From contig RFVZ01000104.1 of assembly GCA_009922405.1 (NCBI GenBank), positions 1-8,790 on the forward strand: a stretch of 8,790 bases of DNA. Reading direction: 5' to 3'. Positions 1-6,725 of this stretch are shown in pieces. This DNA is from Betaproteobacteria bacterium. Lineage in GTDB: Bacteria > Pseudomonadota > Gammaproteobacteria > Burkholderiales > Burkholderiaceae_E. Below the pieces are notes generated by a model. That model had not been told where the DNA came from. It saw only the letters and a program-made list of their open reading frames with translations, and searched no databases. Both the position numbers and the translations under genes were made by a program. Positions within the stretch are counted from its first letter, which is position 1. Every line of letters starts with the position of its first letter.

Positions 1-1104
1 TTTGCGCCCAAAGACAAGATCGGCGACTGGCTCGAGATGTACACGCGCGTAATGGAACTGAATTACTGGGGTTCGACCCTAGCTCGCAAAGCGCATTTTG
101 ATGAGGCCCAACAAGAATGGGTTGTCGAGGTGGAGCGCGAAGGAAAACCGCTCACGTTGCGTCCCAAGCAACTTGTATTTGCACTCGGGGTCTCGGGTTA
201 TCCGAACGTGCCCGAAATCGAGGGCGCCAAGCAGTTCGAGGGCGATCAACATCATTCGAGTAAACACCCTGGACCCGAAGCGTATCGAGGTAAAAAATGC
301 GTGGTCCTTGGCTCAAACAACTCGGCGCATGACATTTGTGCTGCGCTTTGGGAGCATGGCGCCGACGTGACCATGATTCAACGGAGCTCGACCCATATTG
401 CGCCGTCCGACTCGTTGATGGAACTGGCATTGGGTGGCTTGTATTCCGAAGCCGCGGTCAAATCCGGCATGACCACGGATCTGGCGGACCTGACGTTCGC
501 CTCGATCCCCTACAAGATCATGGCGCCCTTTCAAGTCCCCGTTTATGACGAAATGAAACGCCGTGACGCGGACCTCTACGAGCGCCTTGAAAAAGCCGGA
601 TTCATGCTTGATTTTGGCGCGGACGGATCCGGATTGTTCATGAAATACCTGCGCCGCGGCTCGGGCTATTACATCGATGTGGGCGCCTCGGAGTTGGTCG
701 CGAACGGATCGATTCATCTGCGAAGTGGCGTCAATATCGCGCACATCAATCCAAGCACCGTCACGTTGACCGATGGTTCAGAACTTCCCGCCGATCTGAT
801 TGTTTATGCAACCGGTTACGGATCAATGAACGCCTGGTTGGCTGATTTGATCTCACCCGAAATTGCGGACCGGGTCGGAAAAGTATGGGGACTCGGATCG
901 GATACCCCTAAAGACCCTGGCCCGTGGGAGGGTGAGCTTCGCAACATGTGGAAACCAACCCAGGTGCCGGCACTGTGGTTTCACGGCGGAAATCTCCACC
1001 AGTCGCGGCATTATTCGCAGTTTTTGTCGCTGCAACTGAAAGCAAGGTATGAACGAATCCCCACGCCTGTTTATCACCTAGCACCGACCCACCACAGGCG
1101 TTAA
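1..1104 (+). CDS. Flavin-containing monooxygenase, C-terminal part (5' end outside window)
   Basis: Partial gene: the reading frame is open from the first base and ends at TAA 1102-1104, giving 367 residues. The product resembles FAD- and NADPH-dependent flavoprotein monooxygenases (FMO/Baeyer-Villiger-like), which insert one oxygen atom into an organic substrate; the substrate cannot be read from the sequence. Visible parts, numbered from the window edge: an FMO-like fingerprint F-x-G-x-x-x-H-x-x-x-H at 79-89, with His where classical FMOs have an aromatic residue; the NADPH-binding Rossmann turn VVLGSNNSAHDI at about 101-112; and the late ATG motif VYATGYGSMN around 268-277. The C-terminus looks intact. 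The FAD-binding GxGxxG must lie upstream of the window. From memory, close relatives are about 600-residue proteins, some with a SnoaL-like N-terminal domain, which could not be checked here. The next gene converges on it, so it is the last gene of its transcript. Confidence 0.88.
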   Translation, partial: FAPKDKIGDWLEMYTRVMELNYWGSTLARKAHFDEAQQEWVVEVEREGKPLTLRPKQLVFALGVSGYPNVPEIEGAKQFEGDQHHSSKHPGPEAYRGKKCVVLGSNNSAHDICAALWEHGADVTMIQRSSTHIAPSDSLMELALGGLYSEAAVKSGMTTDLADLTFASIPYKIMAPFQVPVYDEMKRRDADLYERLEKAGFMLDFGADGSGLFMKYLRRGSGYYIDVGASELVANGSIHLRSGVNIAHINPSTVTLTDGSELPADLIVYATGYGSMNAWLADLISPEIADRVGKVWGLGSDTPKDPGPWEGELRNMWKPTQVPALWFHGGNLHQSRHYSQFLSLQLKARYERIPTPVYHLAPTHHRR

Positions 1105-1122
1105 GCCAAACGAGCGCCCAGA

Positions 1123-1151
1123 CTCGCACCACGGTTGCCCCGCGGTGCGAG
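1123..1151. terminator. GC-rich hairpin between convergent genes, probable bidirectional terminator
   Basis: CTCGCACC (1123-1130) pairs perfectly with GGTGCGAG (1144-1151). After one A/C mismatch, three more pairs (CGG 1132-1134 with CCG 1140-1142) close a 5-base loop. It lies in the 55-bp gap between two converging stop codons, where a shared terminator is expected. Neither side has a T-tract, so it is not a textbook intrinsic terminator and may only stabilise 3' ends or assist Rho. Confidence 0.45.
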
Positions 1152-1159
1152 GGGCTCAC

Positions 1160-1483
1160 CTAGCCGCGAACGGAGATTTCGTTCTTGACGCGCTTCACAC
1201 CCGGGACTTTGCGGGCAAGCTCAGCCGCTGATGCCATTTCGTCGGGAGACTTGGCAAATCCGGACAGCATGACCGTCCCGTTAAGCGTCTCGACGGTGAT
1301 ACTGGTGCCGTCGACCTTATTGCTCTCGTAAAGGCGGCTCTTGACTCGCGCAGTGATCGACGAATCGTCAATGTAGGCGCCGACGGTCTCCTGGTCGCGT
1401 CCAACCGCACAGCCTTGGAGCGTCGCCACACCAAGGACAGAAATGGAAACCATCATCAGCGACGTCATCAGGGTCTTTTTCAT
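1160..1483 (-). CDS. BON-domain lipoprotein (OsmY/DolP-like, single BON)
   Basis: A 107-residue protein predicted to be exported and lipid-anchored. A basic N-terminus (MKKT), a hydrophobic stretch and a lipobox L-Q-G-C with Cys25 form a type II signal peptide. One BON domain follows at about 39-104, with the family's pattern of helix, TVMLSGF strand and VPGVKRVKNEI ending. BON domains associate with phospholipid membranes, and relatives such as OsmY and DolP act in the periplasm in envelope stress and integrity. E. coli OsmY and DolP have two BON domains, so this is a short single-domain form. The ATG at 1481-1483 is well supported by a GGAG ribosome binding site 7 bases upstream. It is transcribed divergently from the DUF1993 gene, across the region with the 9-bp repeats. 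The exact role is unknown. Confidence 0.9.
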   Translation of the reverse strand: MKKTLMTSLMMVSISVLGVATLQGCAVGRDQETVGAYIDDSSITARVKSRLYESNKVDGTSITVETLNGTVMLSGFAKSPDEMASAAELARKVPGVKRVKNEISVRG

Positions 1484-1490
1484 CAGGGAA

Positions 1491-1494
1491 CTCC
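1491..1494 (-). promoter_or_regulatory. Ribosome binding site of the BON lipoprotein gene
   Basis: On the minus strand the sequence reads GGAG, then TTCCCTG, then ATG. The 7-base spacing supports the start at 1483. Confidence 0.7.
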
Positions 1495-1571
1495 GTTAGA
1501 AAATCAAGGCTGGGCGCATCGGCGCTGACCAAAACAGAGCAAGCGAGGATCCCGGAGGACGGTTAGAACGA

Positions 1572-1604
1572 CCTACAGGACCTACAGGGCCTACAGGACC
1601 TACA
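1572..1604. repeat. 9-bp tandem repeat, CCTACAGGR, about 3.7 copies
   Basis: Units are CCTACAGGA (1572-1580), CCTACAGGG (1581-1589), CCTACAGGA (1590-1598) and a partial CCTACA (1599-1604). Each unit contains CCT-AC-AGG, a short inverted repeat around two central bases. The array sits in the 151-bp divergent region between the BON lipoprotein and DUF1993 genes, ending 30 bp before the DUF1993 start. It could be a slippage-made minisatellite or a row of binding sites for a regulator. No convincing -35/-10 pair was found beside it on either strand. Confidence 0.85.
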
Positions 1605-1634
1605 CTGTGCAACCCAAACCCAAAAGAGACCGCA

Positions 1635-2141
1635 ATGACGATTTCAATGTACCAGGCAAGCGCGCCCCGAATCACAAATGCCCTTAACAACCTCGGCCAT
1701 GTGCTTGAGAAGGCGCAGGCGTTCGTCGATGCCAAAAAGCTGGATGAATCTGCGCTGACCCGTTTCCGGCTCTATCCAGACATGCTCAATATGACCCGCC
1801 AAGTGCAGATTGCCTGCGATACGGCCAAAGGCGTTATGGCCCGGCTGGCTGGCGTTGAAATCCCCGTGGACGTCGACAACGAAGAGACCATCGCCGCGCT
1901 GAGGGCACGTATCGCAAAGACCGTCGCCTTTATCCAGACTTTCAAGCCGGAACAAATTGACGGCACCGAAGACAAGGACATCGTTACACGACGGGGCGAG
2001 AAAGAAACCCATTACAAGGGCATGCAATTCCTGCTCGGGCACGCGCTTCCGAACGTGTATTTTCACTGCACCACAACTTTTTGCATTCTGCGCCACAACG
2101 GGGTCGAAATCGGCAAACGCGATTACCTCGGCAACCCCTGA
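1635..2141 (+). CDS. DUF1993 domain-containing protein
   Basis: A 168-residue soluble protein without signal peptide or membrane segment. It matches the DUF1993 family along its whole length: the opening MTISMYQAS, an early helix with LNNLGHVLEKA, the block RLYPDMLNMTRQVQIACDTAKG (about 46-67), the ARLAGVEIP segment, and a late HALPNVYFHCTTTFCILRHNGVEIGK region leading to KRDYLG. DUF1993 proteins are predicted to be helical-bundle proteins resembling the DinB-like fold; I know of no established function. The ATG at 1635 is preceded by a purine-rich AAAAGAGA about 5 bases upstream, a modest ribosome binding site. The upstream region holds the 9-bp repeats and is shared with the divergent BON gene. 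It converges on the CoA hydrolase gene with a 35-bp gap, so it is probably monocistronic. Confidence 0.9.
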   Translation: MTISMYQASAPRITNALNNLGHVLEKAQAFVDAKKLDESALTRFRLYPDMLNMTRQVQIACDTAKGVMARLAGVEIPVDVDNEETIAALRARIAKTVAFIQTFKPEQIDGTEDKDIVTRRGEKETHYKGMQFLLGHALPNVYFHCTTTFCILRHNGVEIGKRDYLGNP

Positions 2142-2176
2142 TCAACTCTGGGGCCTGATCACCCGAAAAAGCCCCT

Positions 2177-3319
2177 TCAGTCGCGAAGCTCGCGTAGCGG
2201 ATGAGCCCAACTGGGCCAAGGGCTGACAAAGAACGGGTCGACCATCTCCGCCGTGACCTCGGTGAGCGCAGCAGGTTCCCAACGCGGATGATGGTCTTTA
2301 TCGATGGCGAGGGCACGGATGCCTTCGGCCGTCTCGGTTTGGCCTGCACGCCGATTGAGGTGATGAAGATGGAAACAATGCCTCACGAGGTCGCGTTCCA
2401 TCCTTAATTCATCCGCCAAGGTCATCCCCCGAGCGCGCCGGATTTGCTCAAAGGCGACGTGCAGCATCAGCGGCGAACGCTTGGCCAGGGCCTCTAGCGT
2501 TGTTTTTGCCCAGGGGTGGTCTGTCGATGCCAAAGTTGCAACGATTTCTGACACTGTTGGTTGACCAAAACAGCGATCAATTAAGGCTGTGATTGTCGGG
2601 CCCGTGGACGGATCCATTAGGGAGTCCAGCGCGGGATCGACCGGGACGACCGGTTCTTCAAACTCAGCGAGACATTCACTCAAGCCCCCCTCGCCCGCCA
2701 AATTCGCCTGTGCGAGCGCTTCCCAAAGCTGCGCCAACCGATGACTGGGAACATAACGATCTGCCCAACCAATCTTGATCGCGGTCGCCGCACCCACCAC
2801 TGTGCCCGTCAACGCCAACCATTCACCCAGGTGGCCTTTGAGCCGGCTTAAAAAATAGCCGCCACCCACATCGGGAAACAAACCAATGAGCGTCTCGGGC
2901 ATCGCGAGACGGCTATTTTCGGTCACGACCCGATGCGTAGCGCCCTGGGCTAGGCCCATTCCACCTCCCATCACGATGCCATCAAGCAACACGACAACCG
3001 GCTTTTCGAACCGATGGATGAAGTGGTTGAGCGCGTACTCCTCAGTGAAGAAATCGTCGAGTTCCGCGTCGCCGCTGAGAGCCGCCCGATGAAAAAACCG
3101 GATATCGCCCCCGGCACAAAAATGACCAAATGGCGCTGACTTACCGACGCCACGGATGGCGATCGCGACAACACCCACATCTCGCTGCCAGGCTCGCAAC
3201 GCCGCCGTGATGGCTCGGATCATCGCCAACGAGAGCGCATTCAAAGCTTGGGGGCGATTGAGGGTGATGCAACCCACGTGGCCGCGAACCTCGGCAATGA
3301 CTTCAGAGCAATGACTCAC
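2177..3319 (-). CDS. Enoyl-CoA hydratase/isomerase family protein, probable 3-hydroxyisobutyryl-CoA hydrolase
   Basis: A 380-residue cytoplasmic crotonase-fold enzyme. The HIBCH subgroup releases CoA from 3-hydroxyisobutyryl-CoA in valine breakdown (EC 3.1.2.4). Features supporting this: ITLNRPQALNALS (18-30), the oxyanion-hole segment FCAGGDIR (67-74), GIVMGGGMGL (114-123), and MPETLIGLFPDVGGGYFL (140-157), in which Glu142 and Asp150 match the acidic residues conserved in HIBCH. A C-terminal ETAEGIRALAIDKDHHPRW block (329-347) is typical of this subgroup rather than of plain enoyl-CoA hydratases. Length agrees with the family. The start is GTG (3317-3319) with no good ribosome binding site; the nearest GGA is about 18 bases upstream. 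It lies 15 bp after the DUF4136 stop codon and is the last gene of the run. Activity on related hydroxyacyl-CoA esters cannot be excluded. Confidence 0.88.
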   Translation of the reverse strand: MSHCSEVIAEVRGHVGCITLNRPQALNALSLAMIRAITAALRAWQRDVGVVAIAIRGVGKSAPFGHFCAGGDIRFFHRAALSGDAELDDFFTEEYALNHFIHRFEKPVVVLLDGIVMGGGMGLAQGATHRVVTENSRLAMPETLIGLFPDVGGGYFLSRLKGHLGEWLALTGTVVGAATAIKIGWADRYVPSHRLAQLWEALAQANLAGEGGLSECLAEFEEPVVPVDPALDSLMDPSTGPTITALIDRCFGQPTVSEIVATLASTDHPWAKTTLEALAKRSPLMLHVAFEQIRRARGMTLADELRMERDLVRHCFHLHHLNRRAGQTETAEGIRALAIDKDHHPRWEPAALTEVTAEMVDPFFVSPWPSWAHPLRELRD

Positions 3320-3334
3320 CGCGTTGAAAAAAAA

Positions 3335-4012
3335 TTATCCAGGAAAATTCAAGGGTACCTCGACGGAACGCTCTACCCCACTCGGGCCCGGGAAATCGGC
3401 AAAAAGGCCTCGAATCATTGCCGGCATGACCGTTGCCAGCGACGAAGAATTGCCCTGGCTGCGAACGGTTGCTTCGTAAACTCGTTCTGGTACCTGCGAC
3501 GGGCTATTGCCGCCAACCGCAGCGCGTTCAACTCGAAGCGAGAGTTCCCGCAGGTAAATCACTCGAACATCACGAGGAAGGTCCCGAGGAAAAGCAGCAA
3601 TCGGATACCCCATGCCAACGGCAGCTCCCCGAGGAAATCCGGGTCCCGTGCGACTCCAAACACCGTAACTACCGTAAAACCCACTAAACGCATCGCCAAT
3701 TACGACGGATTGGGCGGTTCCACTTCCGTAACGGAAGCTCACCCGCAGGGATGCCTGGTCGGGTGGCACTTCGACCCAGCGGCGAGCACGAAGTTGCGCA
3801 GAGACCAAGGCGGCGTAGGACTGAAACTCAAGGCTCTGGGCCTGATCAGAATCAGCTGCAACCACTGCGAAACGAGGCGCGGAATCTTGGGTGACCAGGC
3901 TCTCGGTCTGGCCGAGTCGATGAAAGGCGGAAATATCTGATCGAAGCGTGCTGGCGCAACCGCTCAGTAAGGCAACTGCGACCAGTGCCAGGACCCGTAT
4001 TGAAATAAACAT
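3335..4012 (-). CDS. DUF4136 domain-containing lipoprotein
   Basis: A 225-residue predicted envelope lipoprotein. The N-terminus MFISIRVLALVAVALLSGC is a type II signal peptide with lipobox L-S-G-C and lipidated Cys19. The mature part starts with STLRSDISAFHRL and has the alternating strand/helix pattern of DUF4136, including a Gly/Tyr/Pro-rich middle (about 107-141) and VYEATVRSQGN followed by the late VMPAMIRGLFADFPG (about 195-209). The function of DUF4136 proteins is unknown. A GTG in frame at 4018 would add two residues, but GGGGAG at 4018-4023 overlaps that GTG and sits 5 bases before the ATG at 4010-4012, so the ATG is preferred. It begins 2 bp after the transporter stop, indicating one transcript, and is followed after 15 bp by the CoA hydrolase. 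I see no obvious link to either neighbour's function. Confidence 0.85.
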   Translation of the reverse strand: MFISIRVLALVAVALLSGCASTLRSDISAFHRLGQTESLVTQDSAPRFAVVAADSDQAQSLEFQSYAALVSAQLRARRWVEVPPDQASLRVSFRYGSGTAQSVVIGDAFSGFYGSYGVWSRTGPGFPRGAAVGMGYPIAAFPRDLPRDVRVIYLRELSLRVERAAVGGNSPSQVPERVYEATVRSQGNSSSLATVMPAMIRGLFADFPGPSGVERSVEVPLNFPG

Positions 4013-4014
4013 CT

Positions 4015-5292
4015 TCACTCCCCGAGAACATTGTCACGCCACAGCCAGACCGAAGACAACGCAAGCATCGAAGCCGCAGTAACTGTCGTAAGGCCGATCG
4101 CATCAAAGCCCATTACGCGGCTCTCACCGATCAACCGAACCAGCAACGGGCCTAGTATTTGTCCAGTCGCAAATGCAATCGTCATCCTTGCAAGGAAAGG
4201 CGTCGGATTGGCGGCGGCCCGTTCGCGAATCAGCTGAAGTGCTGCCATGGTAATCACCATAAAGGTTCCACCGACTAGCAACGCCGCGAGCGCCAAACCC
4301 CAGAGGGCTTGCGTGAAGAGCGGCAAGGCAGCTCCGAGCGCGAGTACGCCTTGGGCCACCGCCCAGACAGTTCGGCGCGGCCAGGCCGATAACCAGCGTG
4401 CGGCCGCGGCGACCGATGCGGTGGCCGCCAACCCGAATATTGGCCAGGTCAGGCCAAACACCAGGGGATCATCGACAAGTTGCCGCGCCATCGCGGGTAA
4501 GAACGTAGCAGGAACGATATAACCAAACGCAAAGATTCCGTAGCACAGAATGAAATCCCAGCAACCGCCGGTGCCGACCGGCGGAGCCTGTCTGGGGTCT
4601 CCCCCGGGGGCCTGACTCGATTGTTCTGGGTCAGCCAGTTGCCGATTCGGAATGACCGGGTTCTGCGGATGGACCATTCGCCCTGTGGGCAGTCTGGCGA
4701 TCACAAATCCTGCCCCCAAGGCGCACAACACGCCGAGCTCGAGCCACAACCAGTGCGCCGGCTGACGCCCCCCCAGCCAGGTCAGGGTGCCCGAGATGAC
4801 GATTCCGAGACCAACGCCCGTATAGATCCAGGCCCCGGCCTGAGCGGCCTGCCTGCGGGCCAACTCCGCCAGACACCAACTACTGGCGCAGACCAGAACC
4901 CAGGCGCTAAAAACACCGCTCAATACCCGAAGAATTACCCCACCCCAGCGCAGAGCGACGACCCAGAAATCCGCACCCTCTCGAAACGCAATGCCATCCA
5001 GCCCGCCGACCCCGAAGGTGGTCAGCACAATGCCGATGAGGGCGATCTTGAGGCCGAACATCGGGCTGAGAGAAAAGCGCCGCGCCGTTAACGCACCAAG
5101 GAGGTAGCCCAGGTAATTGGCGGCGGCCCATTGCGCACCATCCGTGGCGACCAAAGTGCCGTCACGCAGCATCAGAGGCAGGATTGGCGTAAAGGCAAAC
5201 CGTCCGATCCCCATGGCGACGATCAGTGCCACCACCCCGAGCAGGACAACGTCGGTCGGGCTCGACGCGTCACCCTCAACCGATCGATTCAA
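4015..5292 (-). CDS. YbfB/YjiJ-type MFS transporter
   Basis: A 425-residue polytopic inner-membrane protein of the major facilitator superfamily. The first segment carries GIGRFAFTPILPLM (28-41), a hallmark of the YbfB/YjiJ group, followed by YLGYLLGAL (60-68). Hydrophobic segments fit two six-helix halves: about 15-200, then a hydrophilic Pro/Gln-rich cytoplasmic loop (about 203-243), then about 246-418 starting with YGIFAFGYIVPATFLPAMAR. The group is uncharacterised, and the substrate and direction of transport cannot be inferred. The start is TTG (5290-5292), overlapping the dbpA stop as TTGA, with AAGG about 10 bases upstream. The next in-frame starts (GTG, ATG) fall inside the first membrane segment and would destroy it. 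The overlap implies translation coupled to dbpA. GC-rich inverted repeats lie in the part encoding the central loop. Confidence 0.88.
   Translation of the reverse strand: MNRSVEGDASSPTDVVLLGVVALIVAMGIGRFAFTPILPLMLRDGTLVATDGAQWAAANYLGYLLGALTARRFSLSPMFGLKIALIGIVLTTFGVGGLDGIAFREGADFWVVALRWGGVILRVLSGVFSAWVLVCASSWCLAELARRQAAQAGAWIYTGVGLGIVISGTLTWLGGRQPAHWLWLELGVLCALGAGFVIARLPTGRMVHPQNPVIPNRQLADPEQSSQAPGGDPRQAPPVGTGGCWDFILCYGIFAFGYIVPATFLPAMARQLVDDPLVFGLTWPIFGLAATASVAAAARWLSAWPRRTVWAVAQGVLALGAALPLFTQALWGLALAALLVGGTFMVITMAALQLIRERAAANPTPFLARMTIAFATGQILGPLLVRLIGESRVMGFDAIGLTTVTAASMLALSSVWLWRDNVLGE
4018..4023 (-). promoter_or_regulatory. Ribosome binding site that decides the DUF4136 start
   Basis: The minus strand reads GGGGAG, TGAAG, ATG. 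The site is formed by the last two codons of the transporter and lies against its TGA (4015-4017), so translation of the two genes is probably coupled. It rules against the GTG at 4018, which would start inside the site. Confidence 0.75.
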
Positions 5293-6725
5293 AGTCGTCT
5301 GACCTTGACCGATCGACCTTTGACACGACCGGCATTTAGTCCCTTCAACGCCTCATCCGCCACATCACGCCGCACGGCAACATAGGTCGAAAATTCGTTG
5401 ATGTCGATCTTGCCCACGCTAGTTGCGTCGAGGCCAAGGTCTTTGGTCAAAGCGCCCAAGACGTCGCCGGGACGAATTTTCTCTTTGCGCCCACCAAGGA
5501 TTTGCAAGGTCACCATGGGTGGGGACAAGGGCTCTGTCGACCGTTCGTCCGCGCCAGGATGAGTGCGCTCGTGGTCGGCCAATGGGTGCCAGACACTCTC
5601 TACACCCTGCATCTCGTCAATTTTACCAACCCGCCCCATCTCATCCAGACTCGCGAGACTGAAGACCAAACCGCTTTCCCCCGCCCGTCCCGTGCGGCCA
5701 ATTCGGTGGGTATGCATTTCGATCTCGGGGGTGATATCCACATTGATCACGGCCTCGAGGCGCTCAATGTCCAACCCGCGAGCCGCGACATCGGTGGCAA
5801 CCAGAACACTGCAGCTGCGGTTGGCGAACTGAACCAGAACCTGGTCGCGTTCGCGCTGTTCAAGATCGCCATGAAGCTCGAGCGCGACAATGCCCTCAGC
5901 GCGCAGCACCTCCACAAGGTCTCGACACTGCTGCTTGGTATTACAGAAGGCGAGTGTTGTCTCAGGACGGAAGTGATTCAGCAGAATCCCCACCGCGTGC
6001 AGGCGTTCGTTGTCTGTCACCTGATAAAAGCGCTGTTGGATCCGGTCCGCCGTGTGGCGCTCAGCCAAACGGACCTCCTTCGGATCGCGCAGATAACGCG
6101 CTGCCATTTTCGCCACATTGTCAGGATAAGTCGCCGAGAACAAGAGCGTCTGGCGCCGCGAAGTTGGCGGGCAACGGCGGATGATCGCCGCGATATCCTC
6201 TGCGAACCCCATGTCCAGCATCCGGTCGGCCTCATCGAGAACCAGCGCGTTGAGAGCGCTCAACGCCAGTGACTCCCGGCTCAGATGATCGAGGATGCGA
6301 CCGGGCGTGCCAACAACGATGTGTGCACCGTGGGCGAGACTCGCCAGTTGCGGCCGGATCGGCGAGCCACCGCAGAGCGTGAGGACCTTGATGTTGTCTT
6401 CGGCGCGCGCCAGGCGCCGCAGTTCGTGGGAAACCTGATCGGCGAGCTCTCGGGTGGGACATAGCACCAGCGCCTGCACACCGGTGCTGGGCTGCACCTT
6501 AAGCCTGGACAACAACGGCAACGAGAAGGCTGCGGTCTTACCGCTTCCGGTCTTGGCCTGAGCGATCAGATCATGGCCAGCCAGCGTCAATGGGAGCGAC
6601 GCCGCCTGGATGGGCGTCATGTGCCGGTAGCCCAGTTGCTCGAGATTTTGCAACATGGGGCTCGGCAATCCGAGCGTCGCGAACGACGGCCCGGTACTGG
6701 AATTTGGAGAGCTTGATTCGGTCAT
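5289..6725 (-). CDS. dbpA: ATP-dependent RNA helicase DbpA (DEAD-box)
   Basis: A 478-residue cytoplasmic DEAD-box helicase. All core motifs are intact: Q motif GYRHMTPIQ (32-40), Walker A AKTGSGKT (57-64), PTRELA (90-95), GG (119-120), TPGR (140-143), DEAD (164-167), SAT (197-199), LAFCNTK (258-264), ARGLDI (315-320) and HRIGRTGR (340-347). The C-terminal domain (about 404-478, from MVTLQILGGRKEKIRPGD) is the DbpA RNA-binding domain, which in E. coli and B. subtilis recognises hairpin 92 of 23S rRNA and targets the enzyme to late 50S assembly. This domain separates it from RhlE, SrmB and other paralogues. It is slightly longer than E. coli DbpA (457), owing partly to a Ser-rich N-terminal extension. 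The ATG at 6723-6725 lacks a recognisable ribosome binding site, and an 8-bp hairpin lies directly against it. It overlaps the transporter gene by 4 bp. Confidence 0.95.
   Translation of the reverse strand: MTESSSPNSSTGPSFATLGLPSPMLQNLEQLGYRHMTPIQAASLPLTLAGHDLIAQAKTGSGKTAAFSLPLLSRLKVQPSTGVQALVLCPTRELADQVSHELRRLARAEDNIKVLTLCGGSPIRPQLASLAHGAHIVVGTPGRILDHLSRESLALSALNALVLDEADRMLDMGFAEDIAAIIRRCPPTSRRQTLLFSATYPDNVAKMAARYLRDPKEVRLAERHTADRIQQRFYQVTDNERLHAVGILLNHFRPETTLAFCNTKQQCRDLVEVLRAEGIVALELHGDLEQRERDQVLVQFANRSCSVLVATDVAARGLDIERLEAVINVDITPEIEMHTHRIGRTGRAGESGLVFSLASLDEMGRVGKIDEMQGVESVWHPLADHERTHPGADERSTEPLSPPMVTLQILGGRKEKIRPGDVLGALTKDLGLDATSVGKIDINEFSTYVAVRRDVADEALKGLNAGRVKGRSVKVRRL

Noticed and set aside
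1572..1604. Short repeat array considered as a CRISPR remnant
   Set aside because: Units of 9 bp are directly adjacent without spacers, and no cas gene is present.
1496..1735. Minus-strand open frame with a collagen-like GPVGPVGPVG stretch
   Set aside because: The pattern is only the translation of the 9-bp DNA repeat. The frame overlaps the start of the well-supported DUF1993 gene on the other strand and resembles no family.
2150..2175. GGGGC/GCCCC pair in the gap between DUF1993 and the CoA hydrolase, considered as a terminator
   Set aside because: Only five pairs with a 16-base loop and no T-tract after the stem, which is too weak to call. One base beyond the gap (2177) already belongs to the hydrolase stop codon.
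3248..3940. 230-codon open frame on the + strand
   Set aside because: It lies opposite the DUF4136 and CoA hydrolase genes, both clear family members, and its translation has the Arg/Ser/Asn-rich look of an antisense shadow.
2177..4012. Possible DUF4136-CoA hydrolase fusion broken by a mutation, because both are in the same frame
   Set aside because: Both proteins look complete at their natural ends, one is an exported lipoprotein and the other a cytoplasmic enzyme, so a fusion makes no sense and the shared frame is likely chance.
5502..6272. 256-codon open frame on the + strand opposite dbpA
   Set aside because: dbpA has every DEAD-box motif intact in the other strand; the antisense product has no recognisable domain.
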